The notes beneath the pieces are model-generated. The model saw only the letters and a list, made by a program, of their open reading frames with translations. It was not told the origin of the DNA and searched no databases. Shown here piece by piece: positions 51,087-61,717 of a stretch of 64,000 nt of DNA; position 1 is the first letter of the stretch, and each line of letters opens with the position of its first letter. The DNA comes from DATEDA01 sp963789885 (lineage in GTDB: Bacteria; Pseudomonadota; Gammaproteobacteria; Burkholderiales; SG8-39): NCBI GenBank assembly GCA_963789885.1, contig CAWBNB010000025.1, positions 1 to 64,000 of the forward strand, given 5' to 3'. A program made the position numbers and the translations under genes.

Positions 51087-52538
51087 CTAGAACGAACCGA
51101 ACGCCGAACCGAGCGCGATCACCGCCGCCAGCGCGAGGATCGGGCCGACGATGCCGGCGATCAGGATGTCGAAGTAGCTCTTGCGATGGGTCGACCCGCA
51201 GACCGCGAGCAGGGTCACCACGGCGCCGTTGTGCGGCAGGGTGTCGAGCGTGCCGGCGCCGATCACCGCGACCCGGTGCATCAACCCGGGATCGATGCCG
51301 AGCTCGGCGGCGAGCTGCATGTAGGTGCCGCCGAGCGCATCGAGCGCGATCGTCATGCCGCCCGACGCGGAACCGGTCAGCGCGGCGAGGACGTTGATCG
51401 CCACCGCCAGCGAGACGAGCGGACCGCCACCGATCGAGAGCACCCAGTCGCGCACCAGCGCGAACGCCGGCATCGCCGCGACGACCGCGCCGAAGCCGAC
51501 GAGGCTCGCGACGCTCAACACCGGCAGCACCGAGGCGTTCGCGCCCGCGTCGACGGTCTCGCGCAGGCTCGGCAGTCTCCCGCGGTTGAGCGCGACGAGG
51601 ACGAGGATCGCCGCGGTAAGCGCCACGATCACCGACCACACGCCGCTCACCGAGGTGAGCGGGATCCCGCCCCAGCGCTCCTCGGCGAGGAAGCTCGTGT
51701 CGAGGCGCGGCAGCACCGCGAGCGACATCGTGAGGTTGACGAGCACGACCGCGACGAGCGGCAGGATCGCCACCACGATGCCGGGGGCGGCCGCACCGTG
51801 CTTGCCATGGTGGACTTCGGGCGGGTCGAACGCCGCCGCGGTCGTGGCGCGCTCGCGCACGAGCGGATCGTCGGCCGCAGCGTCCGCGGCGACGAGCGTG
51901 TCCCCGTAGCCCTCGCCCGCGCGTCGCGCAGCGGCCTCCGCCCGCGCGAGCCACCACATCCCGAAGGCGAGCATGATCGCCGCCGCGATGATGCCCAGCC
52001 CGGGCGCGGCGAACGGCGTCGTGCCGAAGAACGGCATCGGGATCGCGTTCTGGATCGACGGCGTGCCGGGCAGGGCGGACATCGTGAACGTCGAGGTGCC
52101 GAGCATGATCGCCGCCGGCATGAGACGGCCGGGAATGTTCGCCGCGCGGAACAGCGCCTGCGCCATCGGCCCGAGCACGAAGAACGCGACGAACAGGCTC
52201 ACACCGCCGTAGGTGACGAGCGCGCCCGCGAGCACGACCGCGAGGATCGCGCGCCGGGCGCCGAGCTTCTCGGTCATGAACTGCGCGATCGCCGTGACCG
52301 AGCCGGAGTCCTCCATGAGCTTTCCGAACAGCGCGCCGAGGAGGAACAGCGGAAAGAACTGAGCGAGAAACCCGGCCGCCGAGCCCATGAACGTCTGCGT
52401 CCAGTGCGCGAGCAGCGGCTCGCCGGCCGCCAGTGCGGCGATCAGACCGGCCACCGGCGCAAGCACGAGCACGCTCCAGCCGCGAAACGAGAGCCAGACG
52501 AGGACCCCGAGGCCGAGCAGGATGCCGGCGAGTCCCAC
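51087..52538 (-). CDS. GntP-family organic anion permease
   Basis: 483-residue, 12-14-helix GntP/CitM-type permease. GILLGLGVLVWLSFRGWSVL at the start, the repeated AALTGSASGGMTIALDALGG motif and GAGTLDTLPHNGAVVTLLAV in the second half are characteristic. A cytoplasmic insertion of about 60 residues (near 210-270) is rich in Ala/Asp. Family substrates include gluconate and, in similar bacterial genes, 3-hydroxybutyrate or D-glycerate. I cannot decide. The patatin gene lies immediately upstream on the same strand (stop 4 bp before this start), so they may be cotranscribed. Confidence 0.87.
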   Translation of the reverse strand: MGLAGILLGLGVLVWLSFRGWSVLVLAPVAGLIAALAAGEPLLAHWTQTFMGSAAGFLAQFFPLFLLGALFGKLMEDSGSVTAIAQFMTEKLGARRAILAVVLAGALVTYGGVSLFVAFFVLGPMAQALFRAANIPGRLMPAAIMLGTSTFTMSALPGTPSIQNAIPMPFFGTTPFAAPGLGIIAAAIMLAFGMWWLARAEAAARRAGEGYGDTLVAADAAADDPLVRERATTAAAFDPPEVHHGKHGAAAPGIVVAILPLVAVVLVNLTMSLAVLPRLDTSFLAEERWGGIPLTSVSGVWSVIVALTAAILVLVALNRGRLPSLRETVDAGANASVLPVLSVASLVGFGAVVAAMPAFALVRDWVLSIGGGPLVSLAVAINVLAALTGSASGGMTIALDALGGTYMQLAAELGIDPGLMHRVAVIGAGTLDTLPHNGAVVTLLAVCGSTHRKSYFDILIAGIVGPILALAAVIALGSAFGSF

Positions 52539-52542
52539 CGGG

Positions 52543-53563
52543 CTAGATCCCTTCGAGGAACTGGTCGAGGTCGAGGCTCGAGCGCACGCCGAGGTCGGCC
52601 CCGTGCGCGTCGAGGAACGCCTGCGCCGCGCGGCGGCCCTCGTCGCGCAGCATCAGGAAGAACTCCCACTCGGCGAGGAGCTTCGAGGAATAGCCGAGGT
52701 CAATCATCATGTCGCTCGCGATGCGGTGGATGCGCATCTTCGCCCACACCGCGCCCTCGCCCGTCCCGGGATCGGCGGCCTTGCGCAGCAGCGCCGCCGC
52801 ACGCAGCTCTTTGATCAGCACCGCGTTGAACGCGACCTCGTTCAGGCGGTTGTGGATCTCGCGCGCCGTTTTGCGGCGTGCCCGGACGCTCGATCGGGTT
52901 GATCTGCACCAGGATCGTGTCCGACGACGAGCACTCCCGGATCAGCGGCGCCATGGTCGGGTTGCCCGAGTAGCCGCCGTCCCAGTACGCTTCGCCGTCG
53001 ATCTCCACCGCCTGGAACATCGTGGGCAGGCACGCCGAGGCGAGCAGCACGTCGGGTGTGAGATCGGCATTGCGGAACACGCGGCCACGGCCGGTGCGGA
53101 CGTTGGTCGCGGTGACGAAGAGCTTGATCGGCGCCGCGGCGAGCCGGTCGAAACGGACGCTGTCCGCCAGGATCTGGGTGAGCGGGTTCGAGCCGAAGGG
53201 GTTGGTGTCGTACGGCGAGAGCACCCGCGCAGCGATATCGAGGACCGCGAACACCGGCGAATAGTCGAGCGTCCAGCGGCCGGTCAGGATCTCGATCGGG
53301 CCGCGGCGCAGCGGGCTGAGCAGCGCCGCGTCCGACACGCGCTTCCAGAACTGCTCGAGCGCGACCCGCGCCTGCGGCGGCCCGCCCTCGGTCAGCCCGT
53401 CGGCCATCACCACCGCGTTCATCGCGCCGGCCGAGGTGCCGGAGATGCCGTCGAACATCAGCCAGCTTTCCTCGAGCAGACGGTCGAGCACGCCCCAGGT
53501 GAACGCCCCGTGCGCGCCGCCGCCCTGCAGCCCGAGGTCGACCGAAACCGGATCGCGATCCAT
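52543..53563 (-). CDS. patatin-like phospholipase (frameshifted)
   Basis: About 339-residue cytoplasmic patatin. From ATG 53563 the frame has LQGGGAHGAFTWGVLDRLLE, the nucleophile in GISGTSAGAMNAVVMADGL and the dyad aspartate in YWDGGYSGNPTMAPL. At a run of four A/T near 52870 one base is gained or lost after RPGTPQN. The continuing frame reads LNEVAFNAVLIKELRAAALL and ends SSLDLDQFLEGI at 52543. The C-terminal half, with a helix of RAEWEFF-like composition (LLAEWEFFLMLRDEG), matches the family in proteobacteria. It is linked to the GntP permease, suggesting a joint role in lipid or polyester hydrolysis product uptake; that link is inference. Confidence 0.83.
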
Positions 53564-53594
53564 TACGGCCTCCCGCGCGGCGAGATGAAAGGGG

Positions 53595-53972
53595 TCAAGC
53601 GAGCGCCTTTGCCTTCAGCCGCGCGAACTCGTCGGCGTTGATGGTTCCGGCGTCGAGCAGCGCTTTGGCGGTAGCGATCTGATCGGCCGGCGACTTGCCG
53701 GCGACGTCCCGGATGTACGCGTCGGTATCGGACTTGGCTCGCTGCATGGCCGCCCGCTGCCGTTCCGCCATGCCGCGGCCGCGAGCCACGATATATACGA
53801 GCGCGGTCATGACCGGCAGGAAGATGAGTCCGATGATCCACAGCGCCTTGAAGCCGCCCCCGAGCTCGTGATCGCGGAAGAGGTCGATGACGATCTGGAA
53901 CAGCACGAGAAGGTAAGCGACGAAAACGAAGGTCGACAGGATCAGCCAGACGATGTCCCAGAAATTGCTCAC
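53595..53972 (-). CDS. SHOCT-type small membrane protein
   Basis: 125 residues from GTG 53972 (AAGGGGACACC precedes it). Two N-terminal helices (FWDIVWLILSTFVFVAYLLV and ALWIIGLIFLPVMTALVYIV, the PLDc_N/PLD-nuclease-N type) are followed by a basic linker (RGRGMAERQRAAMQRAKSD) and a C-terminal SHOCT domain (QIATAKALLDAGTINADEFA with RLKAKAL). Such proteins are common and uncharacterised. Confidence 0.8.
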   Translation of the reverse strand: MSNFWDIVWLILSTFVFVAYLLVLFQIVIDLFRDHELGGGFKALWIIGLIFLPVMTALVYIVARGRGMAERQRAAMQRAKSDTDAYIRDVAGKSPADQIATAKALLDAGTINADEFARLKAKALA

Positions 53973-54208
53973 GGTGTCCCCTTTGATCTGAGTGTTGTAC
54001 GAGTGCGGCCTGCGAAACGCCGGCTCCGGCAAGGCTTGTTACGCGGCGATGACGGCAACCACTCCGCGGCGAAGAGTGTCGATGCGAGTGCTCGACGCAG
54101 TGGGGGCGATTGTAATCCACCATTGACCGGGTGCGGTGACGTCTCGTGCCGGCTGCGCCGTCGTTTCACCGGCGAAACGATCGGCCTCCGGCGTGCACAC
54201 CCGCAGTG

Positions 54209-57200
54209 CTAGCGCCCCAGGTTCGCGCAGACGTCGCGGCCGTCCGCCGGGATGCGCTCGCCGACGAGCCGCTGGATCGGCACCACGACCGGCGAGGCCA
54301 CCCATCGCGCCGCCGTGCCGAACGCGTCGGCCGGGCGCACACCGAAGCGGTAGTCCTCGAAGGTGCCGCTCGACCTCGATCGGCGTCGCGAGGCTGAAGA
54401 ACTGCGGCACCTTGGCCCGCGGCACGAAGCGGAGGTTGACCTCGCTCGTCGCGAAGTCGGCCGTGCCGCTGCCGTCGGTGCGCGTGTTGACGGTGTCGAT
54501 CACCAGCCGCCGCGACCGCAGCGTGCCGTGCTCGAGGTCGAAGTGGCCCACCATGCAGTTCATCGGGGAGGCGCTCACGTCGATGAGCGGCAGCAGCCGG
54601 AACAGCAGGTTGGCCGACCACAGGTCGAAGACCCGGGCCTGGAGGCGTTTCGGCCATACCGCGAAGTCGAAGCGTCCGGAACCGGTCGCCAGCGCGGCGG
54701 CGAGCCGCGGCGCAGTAGCGGCGAGGCGGAGATCCAGGCTGAACGCGCCGTCGATATCCGTGCTGCGACGGATGCGGCGCGCGAGCTTGCCGTAATCGAA
54801 GCGATCGACCTTGACCCGCGCGTCGACGAGCACGTCGCGCTCGCGCGGCTCGTAGACGAGCGTACCGCGCGCGCTGCCCGCCGGGCTGTCGACTTCGATC
54901 GGCCCGATCGTCGCGCGTCCGTTCGCCACGGTGGTGACGAACCGGCCGCGGCCGAGGTCGTCCGCGCCCGATACCACCTGCTTCACCACCACGTCGACCT
55001 TGCCCGTCGCCCCTGCGCAGCAGATCGCGGCTGAAGATGGCGTGGGCCCGCCGGGCCGAGTCGGCGACCGCCCTGCGCGTCGTCTCCACGGTCATCGGAG
55101 TGCCGCTATTGTCCCGCTGCTCGAACGGCGACCAGTCCCCGAGCGGAAAGTCGTCGAGCTGGATGCGCTCGGCCGCGAACGAGGCGTCGAACCTCGGCGG
55201 CGAGCGGGCGGTGTCCAGCGATCCGCTTCCCGTGAGGACGCTCTCGCCGAGTGCCAGTCGCATCGCGTTGATCTCGTAGCCGCGCTTTGCGACCCGCAAT
55301 CGCGCGGTCAGCGCGTACGGCCCCCACGGTGGGAGCGATGTCTCGAGGAGGCTGTCGAGCCCGTCCAGTCGCTCGCCGTTCAACGTGAGCGAGAGCGTGA
55401 CGTCGGGGTCGCGCTGCGGTACGGCGGTGCCGCCGACCGCGAGCCTGGCCACGGGTGATTCCGCCGTGATCGAGAACGGCAGGCGCGCGCCCGGTTCGAC
55501 GAACTCGCGCAGGCGCCCCGCCTGCGCCCTGAGCACGACCGGGACGTCGCCGGCCGTGCCGCTGATCGACGCAGTGACCGGCGCGCCGGCGTCCGCGCGC
55601 ACCTCGCCGGCATCGATCGCAATGCGCAGCGCCGCACCGGTGTTGGCATCGCGGAAATCGAGCGACCCCGACTCGAAGGTGGCGACGAACGAGGACTGCT
55701 CCAGGGCGTCGCCGAGCCGGCGCTCGCGGACGTCGGCATAGAGCCGCAAGGTGCCGATGCGGGAATCGACATCCCGCGCAACCCGCAGCCGCCGCAGTAC
55801 CGCGCCGAGATCGATCCCTTCGCCTGCCGCCCAGAGGGACGCGGCGGGCACGTCGCCGCGCGCATCGAGCGCGAGCGCGCCGGCGAGCGCGTTTCCCTCC
55901 ACGCGCAGCGACAGCGGCGAGGGCGTGAGCTCGCCGCCGCGCATCCGCCCCTTGAAGACCACGTCGGCGATCTCGAGCGCGAGGCCGTCGACGCGCTTGA
56001 CCCGCAACTGCACGTCGGAGTCCGCGAAGTCCAGCGATTCGGGCAGGATCGGGATCTCGAGGACCGTGGCGCGGTGCGGCGTCGCGTTCGTCGTCGCGAT
56101 GTCCTCTCAGCTCGGCGGGCGCGAGCACTTCGGCGAGCAGGTTGGCGTTGACGAGCGCCCGGTCCCCGATGGTCTGCCACGTCACGTCGCCGGCGATCGA
56201 CGAGCGGCCGGCGCGAAGCGAGGCGCCGGTGAGCGACGCGTGGCGCGGCCGCACCTGCACGGTTCCCTTGAACGCAACGCGCGCGTCGCTCTGCGACGAG
56301 AACCCCAGCCACGGCGCGAGCTCGCTCGCGCGGGGCGCGGCGAGGTCGACAACGATCTCGGGGCCCGTGGTATCCGTCGGCTCGGCAAGCGTGCCCGACA
56401 GGCGGGCGCGCACGCTTCCGCTCGTGCCGTCGAAGCCGAACGGCGTGCGCCGTTCGCGCAGGATCCGCTCGACCGTGCCGGCGCGGAACGTCCCGGCGAA
56501 CGGCTTGCCGCGCAGGCTGCCGCGCAGCTTTGCCGCGATCGTCCGGCCGCGCGGTTGAATCACCTCAGCCGCGTCGAGCCGCATCGCCACCGGCCGTGCG
56601 CCCGCGAAGTTGCCGTACGTGAGGACGGCACCGTCGACGGTGATTCGCCCGTCGAGGTCGCGCGCGAGCTCGCCCAAGCGGTCGCCGCGTGCATCGAGCG
56701 TGACCTCGATCCGCCGCACGCTGCCGGCGACGTAGGGCGCGTCGAACACCAGCTCGGCGAGCCCGCCGAGGGGCGCCTCGCGCGCGCCGAGGTGCGCGCG
56801 CAGGCGTGGCGGCGCGCTCGTGCCGTCGGCGGAGAGCTCGCCCTCGAAACGCGCACCGGCAATCGTTGCCGCGAGCGGTGCGGCGAGCTTGCCCGCGTCG
56901 ATGCGAAGGCGCGTGCCGAGTTCGCGCACGTCGCCCGGCACACCCACCCAGCGCGCGATGCTCAGCTGAAGGTCGGCGTCGAACAAGGCCAGCCGCTGCA
57001 GATCGAGGCCCGTCCGTTCGAGCGCCTCGAAGGCCGCGGCAATCGTCTCGGCTTCCTCGGCCGCGGCACCCGGCGAGCGGTCAAGGAACGGGCCCGAATC
57101 GAGCTCGGGGATTCCAAGGCGGCCACTGAGCTTCGGGCGCGCGCCGCTCGTATCGAGGGCGAGCTCGCCCGAGACCGCGGTGCCCCCGACTACGCCGTTG

Positions 57201-58069
57201 AACGACTTCAGCGCGACGCCGCCCGGTGCGATGTCGAGCTCGCCGGCGATCGCGGCGCCGAGCGGCGGCGACTCGACGGCCAGGAGCCGTCCGGCCTCGC
57301 GCAGGTTTCCGGTGCCGGCACCGAAAGCGATCCGCACGGCGGCCCGATCCAGCGGCCCGCTCAGCGTCCCGCTGCCATTGACCACCGCCCCCGGCAGGAA
57401 GACCTGGAACTGGAACGGCCAGGGCTCCGCTGCACCGAGCCCCGACAGCGCTGCGCCGCTCGCCCGTGCCGTGAGCGTGCCCGGTCCGTCCGGGCGTCCG
57501 CGCATTTCGACCCGGACGGGCTCACCGGGGGGCGCTTCGGCGCTGAGCTCGGCGAGCTCGAGGCGGCGGGTCGCCCCCCCGCTCGCCTGCTCGATCAGCA
57601 GGTTCTCGAGAACGATGCGGTGAACGTCGAGCCGCCGACGCGCGGAGGGTCCGTCCTGCGCGCCACGGACGAAGGTCCAGTTCGCGCTTCCATCGCCCGC
57701 CCGGGCGAGCCACACGACGACGTCGCGGCCCCGGATCTCGCTCACCCGGATCTCGTCCTGCAGCAGCGGCAGAAGCTCCATCGCCACGTGGAGCTCGCCG
57801 ATGCGCGCGAAGTCGGGCGACTCGAAGCCCGGCGGGTTTGCGATCCGGACGCCGTCGACCCGCAGGGCGGGACGGAGCGAGAGGGTCAGCCGCGCGGGCC
57901 CGTCGAGGCGCACCTCCCGGCCGAGGGCGCGCGACAGCGCGGCCGCGACCGGTTCGCGCCAGCGCTGCGCGTCGATACCGATCCCGATCGACGCGATCGC
58001 TCCTAGGGCGAGGACGCCGAGTACGGCGAGCGCGGCGAGGATCTTTACGGCGGGGACGCGGCGGGACAA
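54209..58069 (-). CDS. very long AsmA-family protein (three frameshifts)
   Basis: Starts MSRRVPAVKILAALAVLGVL with one N-terminal anchor helix, then AsmA-type beta-rich domains (VRLDGPARLTLSLRPALRVDGV, RIANPPGFES). Frames change near 56108, 55030 and 54370. Joined, they give about 1,285 residues, ending RWVASPVVVPIQRLVGERIP and DVCANLGR at 54209. The middle part, from about 56070 on, reads VLEIPILPESLDFADSDVQL and the last part FDYGKLARRI, both AsmA-like. AsmA-family proteins bridge the periplasm and are thought to move phospholipids to the outer membrane. The breaks lie between well-conserved segments, arguing for sequence error. Confidence 0.75.
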
Positions 58070-58364
58070 ATCACGCGGTCAGGGACGACAGCGGCGCATT
58101 CTATAGTGCGTCCCCGCCATCACCTCCTCCCGGGCAGGGGATCAGCCGACGGGACGCTTGGGGGTGAACTAGCCACAGTCGGCCCTCCGCGAGGCTCGAC
58201 CGGCGGCCCCCGGGATGCGACCATTCGCTGGCAGCCGCCGGAGAGGGGCTGTTATGTTGCGCTGCAATGCAAGCACTCCTTGGCGATCGCCCGGTCCGAG
58301 GGCTTTGCGCAGCCCGAAAATCAATGATCTAATATGTACTTAGGGGGAGTTTCTCCAGCGGACT

Positions 58365-59018
58365 ATGAACATAGAGCAAGCGCGCTTCAATATGGTGGAG
58401 CAGCAGATCCGGACCTGGGAGGTTCTGGATCAGGCCGTGCTTGACCTGTTGTACGTGGTGCGGCGGGAGGAGTTCGTCCCCGACGCGTATCGATCGCTCG
58501 CTTTTTCCGATCTCGAGATCCCGATCGGCAGCGGCCAGAAGATGATGCAGCCGAAGGTGGAGGCGCGCGTCCTGCAGGAGGTCGCGCCGAAATCGACCGA
58601 CCGGGTGCTGGAAGTCGGCACCGGGTCGGGCTACATGGCGGCGCTCCTCGCGCATCGCGCGCGGCACGTGCACTCGGTGGAGATCGTGCCCGAGCTCAAG
58701 CGCCTCGGCGAAGCGAACCTCCGGCGCGCCGCCGTCGCGAACGTCACCGTCGAGGGCGGTGACGCGGCGCGCGGGTGGCCGAAGCAGGCGCCCTACGACG
58801 TCATCGTCCTCACCGGATCGACGCCCGAGCTCCCCGATGCGTTCCTCGCGCAGCTCGCGCCCGGCGGCCGGCTCTTCGCGGTGGTCGGCGAGGCGCCGGT
58901 CATGGAAGCGCGGCTCATCACCTGCGTCGGTCCCGGCTCGTTCAACACCGTGGACCTGTTCGAGACGATCCTCGCGCCGCTCGCCAACGCGCTCGAGCGC
59001 GACAAGTTCGAGTTCTAG
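58365..59018 (+). CDS. pcm: protein-L-isoaspartate O-methyltransferase family protein
   Basis: 217-residue SAM-dependent methyltransferase repairing isoaspartyl residues, of the short form typical of betaproteobacteria. MNIEQARFNMVEQQIRTWEV starts it, IPIGSGQKMMQPKVEARVL replaces the usual substrate loop, VLEVGTGSGYMAALLAH is the SAM site, and TPELPDAFLAQLAPGGRLFA follows. AGGGGGAG lies 17 bp upstream of ATG 58365, and a TAATAT element at 58330-58335 with TTGCGC 19 bp earlier may be the promoter. The 295 bp before it, back to the AsmA start, show nothing else. The gene opens the tolC operon. Confidence 0.88.
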   Translation: MNIEQARFNMVEQQIRTWEVLDQAVLDLLYVVRREEFVPDAYRSLAFSDLEIPIGSGQKMMQPKVEARVLQEVAPKSTDRVLEVGTGSGYMAALLAHRARHVHSVEIVPELKRLGEANLRRAAVANVTVEGGDAARGWPKQAPYDVIVLTGSTPELPDAFLAQLAPGGRLFAVVGEAPVMEARLITCVGPGSFNTVDLFETILAPLANALERDKFEF

Positions 59019-59026
59019 GGAGAGAC

Positions 59027-59380
59027 GTGGTCGCCGCCGCGCCGCATCGCACCGAAATGGATCAGATCACGCCCCGACAGCTGAAGGCGTGGCTCGACGA
59101 CGGAGCCCGAGCGCGCCCGGTCCTGCTCGACGTCCGCGAGCCCTGGGAGCACGCGATCTGCGGTCTGACGGGCGCCCTCCAGCTCCCGATGAATGCGGTG
59201 CCGGCGCGGGCGCAGGAGCTCGACCCGGCGGCGGACACCGTGGTCATCTGCCATCACGGGGCGCGCAGCTTCCAGGTGGGGATGTTCCTCGAGCGGCGCG
59301 GCTTCGCCCGCGTGTACAACCTCCTCGGCGGCGTGAATGCCTGGGCGCGCGAGGTCGATCCGTCGATGGCGGTGTACTGA
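59027..59380 (+). CDS. rhodanese-like sulfurtransferase domain protein
   Basis: 117-residue single-domain rhodanese. RPVLLDVREPWEHAICGLTG opens the fold and the active loop is VVICHHGARSFQVGMFLERR, with the catalytic cysteine followed by HHGARS. RVYNLLGGVNAWAREVDPSM closes it. GTG 59027 follows an AGGGAGAGAC ribosome site; ATG 59057 is the alternative. It sits 8 bp after pcm, in the order pcm - rhodanese - tolC seen in many betaproteobacteria. Function unknown, possibly sulfur relay. Confidence 0.9.
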   Translation: MVAAAPHRTEMDQITPRQLKAWLDDGARARPVLLDVREPWEHAICGLTGALQLPMNAVPARAQELDPAADTVVICHHGARSFQVGMFLERRGFARVYNLLGGVNAWAREVDPSMAVY

Positions 59381-59470
59381 AATGGCCCGTTCTCCGGCTT
59401 CAGGGAGCACGGGGGCGTCGCCCCCCTTCGGAGCGGGACCACTGTTGAACCGAACAAGGGGCGAACCCCG

Positions 59471-61717
59471 ATGAGAACACCAAGACTCAAGCTCGCAGTG
59501 ATCGCCGTCGCGGCCGCATTTGCGGGGAACGCGGCCGCGATCGACTTCCTCCAGACCTACCGGCTCGCGCGCCAGAACGACGCCACCTTCGCCGGGGCGC
59601 GCGCGAGCCTCGAGGCCGGCCTCGAGAAGCTGCCGCAGGGGCGGGCGCTGCTGCTGCCGGTGATCAACGGCACGGCGAACACGACCTGGAACAGCGTCGA
59701 CAACAAGCTCCTGAACGAGACTCTCAACTTCAACTCGAACGGCTGGGCCGTCACGCTCACGCAGCCGATCTTCCGGTGGCAGAACCTCGTCCAGTACAAG
59801 CAGTCGGAGTTCCAGGTGCTGCAGTCGGAGGCCCAGTTCGGGCAGGCGACGCAGGACCTGATCGTGCGCGTGGGGCAGGCGTATTTCGACGTGCTGGCGG
59901 CCCAGGACAACCTCGAGTTCACCATCGCCAACAAGATTGCGATCGCCGAGCAGCTCGCGCAGGCGAAGCGCAACTTCGAGGTCGGCACCGCGACCATCAC
60001 CGACACGAACGAGGCGCAGGCGCGCTACGACCTCGCCGGGGCGCAGGAGATCTCGGGCCAGAATGCGCTCGAAGTCGCGATCCGGGCGCTGCAGCAGATC
60101 ATCGGCGACATCCCGGACAAGCTCGTGCCGCTCAAGGCGGTCGCCATGACCACGCCCACGCCGAACGTGATGGACGAGTGGGCGAAGGCGGCGCGGGTCA
60201 ACAACCTCGTGGTCCGCGGCAACGAGGCGGTGTTCGAGATCGCGACCAAGGAGATCGAACGCCAGCGCGCCGGCCACTACCCGACCCTCGACGTCGTGAC
60301 GAGCTACCAGGACAGCACCACGGTGAACCCGAACGTGCTCGGGCCGCGCAACACGATCAACCAGGGGGCGGTCGGCCTGCAGCTCGCGCTGCCGATCTTC
60401 TCCGGCGGCTCGGTGTCGTCGCGGACCCGCGAGGCGGTCGCGCTGCGGGAGAAGGCGCGGCAGGACGTCGAGGCGAGCAAACGCGCCGCCGAGTTCAACG
60501 CGCGCCAGTCGTACCTCAACGTGACCAACGGGCTCGCGCAGGTGAAGGCGCTCGAGCAGGCGCTTGTCTCGAGCGAGACCGCGCTGCAATCGAACCGGGT
60601 CGGCTACGAGGTCGGCGTGCGGATCAACATCGACGTGCTGAACGCCCAGCAGCAGGTGTTCCAGACCAAGCGGGATCTGGCGCGCGCGCGCTACGACACG
60701 ATCCTGAACGGCCTGCGGCTCAAGTCGGCAGCGGGCTCGCTCACCGAGAGCGACGTCGAGATCGTCAACGCGCTGCTCGGGTTCGATGCGACGGCGCCCG
60801 GTGGCGGGCCGATGATCGACACGCCGCGGAAGCCGCCGAGCGACAAGCCCGCGACCGGAATGCTCGACGCGCCGCGCACGGCGGCGGCTGCGCCGGGCGT
60901 CAAGCCCGCCGAGGCGGCCGCGGAGAAGAGCGCCGCGCCGGATGCGACCCGTACCAAGCGCGCGTCCGCGCAGGGACAGAAGGAAAAGACGGCGGCGCCC
61001 GGGAAACCTGCGGCGCCAGCGAAGACCACGGCGACCGAGAAGACCGTCGCGACCGGAAAGACCGTCGCGACCGAGACGGCTGCAGCTACGCGTGCCGAGC
61101 CGACACCACCGGCGAACGAGCCTGCGGCGGCGGTCACCAGGCCGGTCGCCCCGCCTGTCGCCACAAACGTAGTCGCACCAGCGACTGCAGCCGTCGCCAC
61201 ACCGGGGACCACACCCGAGACCGCACCCGTAGCCGCCAGCCCGGCACCGGTCGAGAAAGCGCTCGAAACGCCCGCGGCAGCCGAGCAATCGGTCGCGGCG
61301 CCGAGACCTGAACCGATCGAAGCTGCAGCACCGGCCGACGAGAAGCGCCCGATGGAAGCGGCCGTCGTCCCCGTGACCATGCAGCCCGCCCCCACCCTCG
61401 AGAAAGAGCTTCCCGCGACCGAGGCCCTCGCACCAGTCCCGGCCCCGAAGGCCACGACGACCAAGGAATCCGCGAAGACGGCGGCGAAATCGGTCGCACC
61501 GAAGGCGAAGAATCCGGCGCGCGATGCCGCCGCGGCGACCCAGGCCCTGGTCGCTGAAGCCACGAGCGTCGCGCCGGTCGCACCGGCGGGCGAGGGAGTC
61601 AACAAGCCACCCGCTCGCGTGTACTCGGTCGTCGAGCCGCAGATTCCCGGAGAAGCGCGGCTTGCGGCAGATGCTCCGGCGGCGGCAAGCCCCGCGCCGG
61701 ACCCGAAGCCGGACTGA
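59471..61717 (+). CDS. tolC: TolC-family outer-membrane efflux protein with long C-terminal extension
   Basis: 748 residues. A signal peptide (AAAFAGNAAA) precedes two outer-membrane-factor repeats (IDFLQTYRLARQNDATFAGA, LPVINGTANTTWNS, FRWQNLVQYKQSE; later LQLALPIFSGGSVSSRTREA, LQSNRVGYEVGVRINIDVLN) forming the trimeric channel-tunnel used by RND and type I systems. The TolC core ends near residue 440 (IVNALLGFDAT). The remaining approximately 310 residues are Ala/Pro/Thr/Lys/Glu-rich and low complexity, presumably disordered periplasmic sequence, much longer than in typical TolC. Ribosome site AAGGGGCG precedes ATG 59471. It converges with waaA, the stop codons abutting. Confidence 0.92.
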   Translation: MRTPRLKLAVIAVAAAFAGNAAAIDFLQTYRLARQNDATFAGARASLEAGLEKLPQGRALLLPVINGTANTTWNSVDNKLLNETLNFNSNGWAVTLTQPIFRWQNLVQYKQSEFQVLQSEAQFGQATQDLIVRVGQAYFDVLAAQDNLEFTIANKIAIAEQLAQAKRNFEVGTATITDTNEAQARYDLAGAQEISGQNALEVAIRALQQIIGDIPDKLVPLKAVAMTTPTPNVMDEWAKAARVNNLVVRGNEAVFEIATKEIERQRAGHYPTLDVVTSYQDSTTVNPNVLGPRNTINQGAVGLQLALPIFSGGSVSSRTREAVALREKARQDVEASKRAAEFNARQSYLNVTNGLAQVKALEQALVSSETALQSNRVGYEVGVRINIDVLNAQQQVFQTKRDLARARYDTILNGLRLKSAAGSLTESDVEIVNALLGFDATAPGGGPMIDTPRKPPSDKPATGMLDAPRTAAAAPGVKPAEAAAEKSAAPDATRTKRASAQGQKEKTAAPGKPAAPAKTTATEKTVATGKTVATETAAATRAEPTPPANEPAAAVTRPVAPPVATNVVAPATAAVATPGTTPETAPVAASPAPVEKALETPAAAEQSVAAPRPEPIEAAAPADEKRPMEAAVVPVTMQPAPTLEKELPATEALAPVPAPKATTTKESAKTAAKSVAPKAKNPARDAAAATQALVAEATSVAPVAPAGEGVNKPPARVYSVVEPQIPGEARLAADAPAAASPAPDPKPD

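Noticed and set aside
55751..58006. 751-residue plus-strand frame opposite the AsmA gene
   Set aside because: No recognisable domain, Arg/Glu-rich, and complementary to AsmA-like coding sequence.
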